Shown in pieces: positions 59,636 to 64,000 of a stretch of 64,000 nt of DNA. Position numbers and translations under genes: made by a program. Location of the stretch: assembly GCF_003569745.1 (NCBI RefSeq), contig NZ_AP018498.1, forward strand, positions 2,083,001-2,147,000, read 5' to 3'. The stretch's first letter is position 1. Every line of letters begins with the position of its first letter. The notes beneath the pieces were generated by a model that was not told where the DNA came from, did no database searches, and worked only from the letters and a program-made list of their open reading frames with translations. The DNA comes from Altererythrobacter sp. B11. Lineage in GTDB: Bacteria > Pseudomonadota > Alphaproteobacteria > Sphingomonadales > Sphingomonadaceae.

Positions 59636-60332
59636 GTTGTTCGATCTCGCCCGGGCAAATGCCGGGAAGGGCGCGGGCCTCCGTTCGGAGGTGGATGGAG
59701 ATACGGCGACAGTTTACGTCTACGATGTGATCGACAGCCTGTGGGGCGTTTCTGCCGCCGATTTTGCCCGTGAACTCCGCGCCATCACGGCCCCGAACAT
59801 TCTGTTGCGGGTCAACTCGCCCGGCGGCGATGTGTTCGAAGCCCGCGCGATGATGACCGCGATCGCGGAGCATCCGTCCACTTTCACAGCCAAAATCGAC
59901 GGGCTCGCCGCTTCGGCCGCAACCGCGCTGACGCTTGCCTGCGCCCGCGTGGAGATCGCCGATGGCGGGTTCTACATGATCCATAAGGCATGGACCTTCG
60001 CGATGGGTAACGCCGACGACATGGCCGCGACCGCCAAGCTGCTCGAAAAGATCGATGACGTGCTGGTTGATGGCTACGCGGGCAAGAGCGGCAAGCCGAA
60101 AGACGAGATCCTGGCGCTCATGAAGGCGGAAACCTGGTTCAACGCTCAGGAGGCGGTGGACGCCGGGTTTGCTGAGGCGATCATGGAGACTTCCGCGAAG
60201 GGGCAGGCCAAGGCATTCAACGTCGCCGCCTACGCCAATGCCCCCACGGCCCTCACTGAACCGGAGCCGGAGGACGATCAGACGCGTCAGCGCATGCTCG
60301 CCCGCCTCGGCCTTTACGAACGATCGGCCTGA
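59619..60332 (+). CDS. ClpP-like prohead maturation protease
   Basis: This 237-aa protein is an S14-type serine protease that cuts capsid and scaffold after prohead assembly. Catalytic Ser99 lies in GLAASAATAL, His122 in YMIHKAW, and the NSPGGDVFEA substrate/oxyanion region is intact. A C-terminal acidic/Ala-rich tail may be a cleavable part. Tandem ATGs (59619, 59622) and one at 59628 compete; the last has the best AGAGG spacing. It is followed by a terminator before the capsid gene. Confidence 0.9.
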   Translation: MMTMRKLFDLARANAGKGAGLRSEVDGDTATVYVYDVIDSLWGVSAADFARELRAITAPNILLRVNSPGGDVFEARAMMTAIAEHPSTFTAKIDGLAASAATALTLACARVEIADGGFYMIHKAWTFAMGNADDMAATAKLLEKIDDVLVDGYAGKSGKPKDEILALMKAETWFNAQEAVDAGFAEAIMETSAKGQAKAFNVAAYANAPTALTEPEPEDDQTRQRMLARLGLYERSA

Positions 60333-60372
60333 CGGCCTTTCACCACCGGCGCCGCTCCCCCGGACGCCCCCG

Positions 60373-60404
60373 AAGCCCCGCCCGATCGGCGGGGCTTTTC
60401 TTTT
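60373..60404 (+). terminator. Intrinsic terminator between protease and capsid genes
   Basis: AAGCCCCGCC (60373-60382) pairs with GGCGGGGCTT (60388-60397) around a 5-base loop, followed by TTCTTTT. It may limit read-through, letting capsid be expressed at a separate level, or act as an mRNA-stabilising hairpin at the capsid 5' end. Confidence 0.75.
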
Positions 60405-60416
60405 GGAGAACCGATT

Positions 60417-61676
60417 ATGATGAATATCAAGGCGCTCCGGGACCAGCGCGCCGCCAAGGCGAAGGAAGCCCGCAACCTCCTCGACACCAACACCGGCGAC
60501 AAGTGGTCCAAGGATATCGAGGCCCAAGTGGACGCGATCTACGAAGAGATCGACCGGATCGATGCGCAGATCCAGCGGGCTGAGCGGCAGGCGCGCATCG
60601 ATGGCGATGCGGCGGCCGGTGAGCTGGCGGAGGATCAGCGCGAGCGCACGCTCGCCAATATGGCCCCTGAGCAGCGCGAGCACGCGCAGCGCTACAGTGC
60701 CGCTTTCCGCAACTTCATCCTCAATGGCGAACGCGGCATGACGGATGAAGAGGTGCAGGCGCTGCGAGCTGGTTCGGTGCAAAATGCGCAGTCCGGCAGC
60801 CAGTCCAGCGGCGCAGCCGGCGGCTATCTGGTCCCGACCGGGTGGGGCGGCGAGTTGCTCGAGGCGCTGAAGGCGTTCGGCGGGATGCGCAACGTCGCCA
60901 ACATCATCGCCACCAGCGGCGGCAACCCTTTGCCCTGGCCGACCGTGGACGAAACCGCGATCGAGGGCGAGATCGTCGCCGAGAATACCGCTGCGACCGA
61001 TCAGGATGCCACCTTCGGCACCACGCAGCTGGGTTCGTACAAGTACAGCTCCAAGGTGTTCACCATCCCCTTCGAGCTGCTGCAGGATCAGGGCTCCGGC
61101 ATCGATATCGAGGCATTCATCCGCCGCGCCGCGGCGCTGCGCATTGCGCGGATCACCAACCGGCACTTCACGGTTGGCGCCGGCACCACCGAGCCCCAGG
61201 GTATCGTGACCGGCTCGGCCGCTGGCAAGATTGGTGCGACCGGGAAGGCATCTTCGGTGGACACCGATGACCTCACCGATCTCGAGCATTCTGTCGATCC
61301 CGCCTATCGCTCGCTGCCGAGCGTGGGCTGGATGTTCCACGACAACACCTTGCGCTCGCTCAAGAAGCTGAAGGACGGCGAAGGTCGTCCCCTCTGGCTG
61401 CCCGGGTTCTCGACCAAGGAGCCCGATGTGCTGATGGGCTATCGCTACGAGATCAACCAGCACATGCCGACGATGGCCGCGAACGCGAAGTCCATCCTGT
61501 TCGGCGATCTGAACAGCTACATGATCCGCGACATCATGCAGGTGACGCTGTTCCGCTTCGACGACAGCGCTTTCATCCGGAAGGGACAGATCGGTTTTCT
61601 CGCCTGGTCGCGGCACGACGGCAAGCTCGTCACCGCCGGTCAGCCGGTGAAGCATTTCCAGAACAGCGCGACTTGA
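60417..61676 (+). CDS. HK97-family major capsid protein
   Basis: This 419-aa protein forms the phage shell. Residues 1-100 are charged and coiled-coil-like (RDQRAAKAKEARNLL; IDRIDAQIQRAERQARID), the typical delta/scaffold part removed by the protease; the rest has the HK97 fold motifs (SGAAGGYLVPTGWGG; EDEGRPLWLPGF-like; NAKSILFGDLNSYMI). Two ATGs stand in tandem at 60417 with TGGAGAA upstream. A weaker hairpin follows at 61690. Confidence 0.94.
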   Translation: MMNIKALRDQRAAKAKEARNLLDTNTGDKWSKDIEAQVDAIYEEIDRIDAQIQRAERQARIDGDAAAGELAEDQRERTLANMAPEQREHAQRYSAAFRNFILNGERGMTDEEVQALRAGSVQNAQSGSQSSGAAGGYLVPTGWGGELLEALKAFGGMRNVANIIATSGGNPLPWPTVDETAIEGEIVAENTAATDQDATFGTTQLGSYKYSSKVFTIPFELLQDQGSGIDIEAFIRRAAALRIARITNRHFTVGAGTTEPQGIVTGSAAGKIGATGKASSVDTDDLTDLEHSVDPAYRSLPSVGWMFHDNTLRSLKKLKDGEGRPLWLPGFSTKEPDVLMGYRYEINQHMPTMAANAKSILFGDLNSYMIRDIMQVTLFRFDDSAFIRKGQIGFLAWSRHDGKLVTAGQPVKHFQNSAT

Positions 61677-61689
61677 TCGCTGCAACGGG

Positions 61690-61714
61690 GGCGGCGGGGC
61701 AACTCGCCGCCTTT
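61690..61714 (+). terminator. Weak hairpin/terminator after the capsid gene
   Basis: GGCGGCG (61690-61696) pairs with CGCCGCC (61705-61711), followed by TTTG. The short U tract makes termination partial at best. Confidence 0.5.
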
Positions 61715-61792
61715 GTGGAGGGTGGCGGGCCCACGGGTCCGGCGCCCCCTTCAGAGCGCCTTTCGCGCCCTGCGTCTTGGAAGGAGTTAGAG

Positions 61793-62179
61793 ATGGCGAA
61801 CAAGCGTGTTCCGACCCCGGTGTCGGCGGCGAGCGAAGAGGTGGTGCAAGCGGTTGAAGGGGTGCTCGCGAGCGTGACTGCGGATGCCTCGGCGCCAACC
61901 GCGGGTGAGGGCGCTGACGAACCTGCTGGTCAGAGCGACACCGCGCTTAAATCCGGTCTTGCGCTGGACAGCGCCGGCCACGTCGTCGGTTGGCGTCATC
62001 CCAGCGATGGCGATGGCGAAACCGGCGGCGCCGTGATCGAGGCACGCGTCCTGGTTGATCATGGCGGCTATCACGCGAACACTATCGCCCTGTTGACTGA
62101 GGCGGAGGCGCAGATCTGTGGCGACTGGGCTGACACCCACCCTGCCGCCGTCGCCTATGCGAAGTCGCTGGGCGCGTAG
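61793..62179 (+). CDS. Putative head-accessory protein (128 aa)
   Basis: The gene starts at ATG 61793 with AAGGAG upstream and continues to 62179. The N-terminal ~60 residues are Ala/Glu/Val-rich (VSAASEEVVQAVEGVLASV). The C-terminal half (LALDSAGHVVGWRHPSDGDGE, VLVDHGGYHANTIALLTEAEA) resembles small head-accessory or decoration proteins located after capsid genes. No specific family is recognised. The frame is open up to the capsid stop but lacks support there. Confidence 0.65.
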   Translation: MANKRVPTPVSAASEEVVQAVEGVLASVTADASAPTAGEGADEPAGQSDTALKSGLALDSAGHVVGWRHPSDGDGETGGAVIEARVLVDHGGYHANTIALLTEAEAQICGDWADTHPAAVAYAKSLGA

Positions 62180-62190
62180 GCGAAGCAATC

Positions 62191-62517
62191 ATGGAGCCCG
62201 TGTCGCTCGAGGACATCAAGCACCATCTCGTGCTCGACCCTGAGGACACCAGCGAGGACGCCTATCTTTCGTCGCTGCTCGTGGCGGCGCGGAGATCATG
62301 CGAGCTGCGGATCCGGAGGGCGATCGCCAGCGAAGACGATACGCCTGGGCTGGATGAAGGCGAGCAGGACATGGTCCGGCACGCCATCCGCCTGATCGTC
62401 GGCCATTGGTACGCCAATCGTGAGGCGGTCTCTCCCGATGGGCGTGGCGCAGCGAGCGAGACGCCAATCGCCGTGAGCTGGCTGCTCGACCCGCTGCGCA
62501 GTTTCTCGGACTGCTGA
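62191..62517 (+). CDS. gp6-like head-tail connector protein
   Basis: This 108-aa helical protein has the connector pattern: VSLEDIKHHLVLDPEDTSEDAYLSSLL, CELRIRRAI, and VRHAIRLIVGHWYANREAV. It forms a ring below the portal joining head and tail. It lies 11 bases after the previous gene and is separated from the closure-protein gene by one base. Confidence 0.88.
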   Translation: MEPVSLEDIKHHLVLDPEDTSEDAYLSSLLVAARRSCELRIRRAIASEDDTPGLDEGEQDMVRHAIRLIVGHWYANREAVSPDGRGAASETPIAVSWLLDPLRSFSDC

Positions 62518-62518
62518 G

Positions 62519-62875
62519 GTGAGTGTTCGCCCGCTGCCTGCCGGAAGGCTCCGACACGAGATCGCCGTCAAGCGACAGATCCGACAGCCGGACGGCAAGG
62601 GCGGCTACCTCACAGCCTGGACCACTGTCGCCACCATTCGAGCTGAAGTGACCGGCCTCGACGGCCGCGAGAGCGTGATGGAGAAGGTGATGGAGGGGGT
62701 CTCGGTTTTCCTGTTCCGCGTCCGGTGGCGCAGGGGGCTTGAGATCCGGGCGAGCGACCAGGTGCGCTACGCGGGGCTGGATCTGAATGTCAAAGGCCCC
62801 AGCGTTGACCCGGACGGCCGCCGCCGGCAGCTGACATTCATCGCCGAAACCGCCAGCGCGCAGGCGACTTCCTGA
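62519..62875 (+). CDS. Head closure (head-tail adaptor) protein
   Basis: This 118-aa protein begins at GTG 62519 and has the adaptor pattern: RLRHEIAVKRQIRQPDGKGGYLTAWTTVATI, ESVMEKVMEGVSVFLFRVRW and DQVRYAGLDLNVKG. It seals the filled head together with the connector (SPP1 gp16/lambda gpFII analogue). Its TGA overlaps the next ATG (TGATG). Confidence 0.87.
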   Translation: MSVRPLPAGRLRHEIAVKRQIRQPDGKGGYLTAWTTVATIRAEVTGLDGRESVMEKVMEGVSVFLFRVRWRRGLEIRASDQVRYAGLDLNVKGPSVDPDGRRRQLTFIAETASAQATS

Positions 62876-63360
62876 TGGCGAGGGGTTTTGCTGAGGCAAT
62901 CGACCTCGTCGAGCGACTGCCCGAGGAGGAGCGCGGACGGCTCGGCTATCTGCTGGCGGAATTCGCGGTCGAGATCTCCGCTGCGCAGAAGTCGGCGCTG
63001 TCCTCGCAGACCCACGGCACCGGCTATCTAGGGCAGGGCCTCGATGCCGAAGTCATGCTGGACCAGCTGCGCATGCGCGCCGGCCTGCTGTCGCTGCGGA
63101 AGGGGCGGAACAGCCGCTATTACGGGCGCTTCGTGGAATATGGCCGGCGGGCGCAGAATGTCCGCGTGATCCGCGGGACGAGCGCCAGCAAGCGATCCGC
63201 AACGAGCCGCCGGCGGCGCGCTGCGGGGCGCGCGCTGCGCAAACCTTATACGCTGCACGTGAAGGCGATGCCGGCGCGGCCGTTCGTCTATCTGCCCGAT
63301 ACCGAGGCGCGCATCGATCGGCGCCTCGCGCAATTCTGGAGCGAGGCTCTCCCGACATGA
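62875..63360 (+). CDS. HK97 gp10-family tail-component protein
   Basis: This 161-aa protein matches gp10-type proteins: short helical start FAEAIDLVERLPEEERGRL, a central basic region with GRFVEYGRRAQ, and the C-terminal MPARPFVYLPDTEARIDRRLAQFW. Such proteins form the tail-terminator/neck. The ATG overlaps the previous stop. An Arg/Ser-rich stretch (about residues 97-125) stands out. Confidence 0.88.
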   Translation: MARGFAEAIDLVERLPEEERGRLGYLLAEFAVEISAAQKSALSSQTHGTGYLGQGLDAEVMLDQLRMRAGLLSLRKGRNSRYYGRFVEYGRRAQNVRVIRGTSASKRSATSRRRRAAGRALRKPYTLHVKAMPARPFVYLPDTEARIDRRLAQFWSEALPT

Positions 63361-63761
63361 TCGTCGACCTGGTGGCGGCTGCCCAAGCCGCGGTGTTCGC
63401 GAAGCTCGACGGCGACGCGGCGCTGAAAGCGCTGTGCGCCGTCTGCGACCATGTGCCGCAGGACACCAGTCCGCCGATCACGCGCGTCGGCAAGATCGAG
63501 AGCGATCCGATCGGGGGGAAGGGCGAGCAGCTCGAGCAGATCACCGTAGATGTCGAAACCGTCTACCGCGGTGAATCGCGCGCCGAGCTGCTGGCCATGA
63601 TGTTTGCCGCGCGACAGGCGCTCGACGGGCAAACCCTCCAATACGCCGGCGTCACCTTCGATCTGCCCGAATGGCTTGGCGGAGTGACCGATGGCCCCGC
63701 GCGCGACGGCGTCACCTACGCCGGCATCCAGACCTTTTCAGTGAACGCAGAGCCGGCCTGA
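63357..63761 (+). CDS. DUF3168 tail completion protein
   Basis: This 134-aa protein fits DUF3168: an N-terminal LVAAAQAAVFAKLDGDAALKALC, VCDHVPQDTSPPITRVGKIESD, and central VDVETVYRGESRAELLAMM, ending with the FSVNAEPA strand. It completes the tail tube at the head-proximal end. ATG 63357 overlaps the gp10 stop (ATGA). The tail tube gene follows after 19 bases. Confidence 0.88.
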   Translation: MIVDLVAAAQAAVFAKLDGDAALKALCAVCDHVPQDTSPPITRVGKIESDPIGGKGEQLEQITVDVETVYRGESRAELLAMMFAARQALDGQTLQYAGVTFDLPEWLGGVTDGPARDGVTYAGIQTFSVNAEPA

Positions 63762-63780
63762 CGCCGGAAAGGAGACAGAC

Positions 63781-64000
63781 ATGGCAACCGAATTTGGCAA
63801 CACCTGGCGCATCAAGATCGGCGATGGGGAGGCTCCGGAAGAGTTCGAGCTGATCGGCGGGGAAGGCAGCTTCGAGTGGAATCGTCAGTCGAAAGAGATC
63901 GACACCGCTTCCAAGGATGACGGCAGCTATGCGCCGGTGGGATTCGGGCGCCAGACCATCACCATTCCGGTAAATGGAAAGCTGAGGCTTCCGGACGCTG
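63781..64000 (+). CDS. Phage tail tube protein, 5' part
   Basis: ATG 63781 has AAGGAG about 11 bases upstream and opens a frame that runs off the window: MATEFGNTWRIKIGDGEAP, EFELIGGEGSFEWNRQSKEI, DTASKDDGSYAPVGFG. This is the N-terminal pattern of siphovirus tail tube proteins, and the location after DUF3168 agrees. Only the first 73 codons are in the window, so its length and C-terminus are unknown. Confidence 0.85.
   Translation, partial: MATEFGNTWRIKIGDGEAPEEFELIGGEGSFEWNRQSKEIDTASKDDGSYAPVGFGRQTITIPVNGKLRLPDA

Larger units (their letters stand above)
42589..64000. mobile_element. HK97-type siphovirus prophage (left part; continues past the window)
   Basis: A divergent Cro/CI-type switch, leftward early genes, toxin-antitoxin and other accessory genes, Gam, HNH nuclease, P27-type terminase small subunit, terminase large subunit, HK97 portal, ClpP-like protease, capsid, connector, closure, gp10, DUF3168 and tail tube genes appear in the standard order of a tailed phage. 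All structural frames are intact, so the element looks recent or functional as far as visible. No integrase gene and no matching end repeats are in the window. Confidence 0.92.

Noticed and set aside
56412-64000. Gene transfer agent (GTA) cluster rather than prophage
   Set aside because: The presence of a repressor/Cro pair, Gam, HNH, a toxin-antitoxin pair, a P27-type small subunit and a large ClpP-type protease fits an ordinary siphovirus better than the fixed GTA gene set of this class.
1-64000. CRISPR arrays or insertion sequences
   Set aside because: No regularly spaced direct repeats and no transposase gene were seen on either strand.

Overview
The window is high-GC DNA from an alphaproteobacterium. 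Gene content and order (DivL-TsaE-AmgK-MurU-AddB-AddA-TrxA, alphaproteobacterial AddAB instead of RecBCD, UPF0335/GapR-type small protein, two Flp pilins, many GTG/TTG starts with 4-base stop/start overlaps) point to Sphingomonadales, probably an Erythrobacteraceae/Sphingomonadaceae member. This is inference from gene families; no database search was possible.

Bases 1-42,315 are ordinary chromosome. In order: RhlE RNA helicase, glutathione reductase, acyl-CoA carboxylase beta chain, DUF488 and YetF-family proteins, a POT peptide transporter, the aroK-aroB shikimate pair (minus strand), an uncharacterised coupled pair (44-aa membrane peptide plus 613-aa exported protein), xerD, accA, an M48 lipoprotein protease, two Flp pilins, a MutT-like Nudix enzyme, tRNA-Arg(ACG), a two-HKD phospholipase D protein, folE, a divergent MurA-like enolpyruvyl transferase, peroxiredoxin, ahcY, then a tightly overlapping run divL-tsaE-amgK-murU-addB-addA followed by trxA. 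That run joins cell-cycle control, tRNA modification, recycling of cell-wall sugars and double-strand-break repair. Next are an IMPase-family phosphatase, argJ, secA, two MFS transporters, an exported methyltransferase-like protein and a small lipoprotein.

Bases ~42,589-64,000 (running off the right edge) are the left part of an HK97-type siphovirus prophage. A leftward early operon (48,488 to 42,621) holds a Cro-like regulator, a possible CII-like protein, several tiny genes, a GapR/DUF2312 protein, a ParB-family protein without ParA, an ASCH-like protein, a J-domain protein and an AlpA-like regulator. It is joined almost throughout by ATGA/GTGA overlaps and ends in an intrinsic terminator. 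It diverges from a CI-like repressor across a short operator region. Rightward come accessory genes (HIRAN-domain membrane protein, an uncharacterised 310-aa family, a RelE/XRE toxin-antitoxin pair, an AT-richer 255-aa gene, DUF3800), then small early genes, a Gam-family DNA-end protector, HNH endonuclease, terminase small and large subunits, portal, ClpP-like prohead protease, capsid, head-tail connector and closure proteins, gp10, DUF3168 tail completion protein and the start of the tail tube gene. No integrase is visible, so it is either beyond the right edge or lost.

The points most worth a second look are the ParB/GapR-like early operon, the accessory genes around the lysogeny switch, the candidate cos region, the tyrosine-for-histidine DivL kinase, the MurA-like protein lacking a usual active-site arginine, a 15-bp hairpin that buries the start codon of glutathione reductase, and an MFS transporter whose best start codon is ATC.
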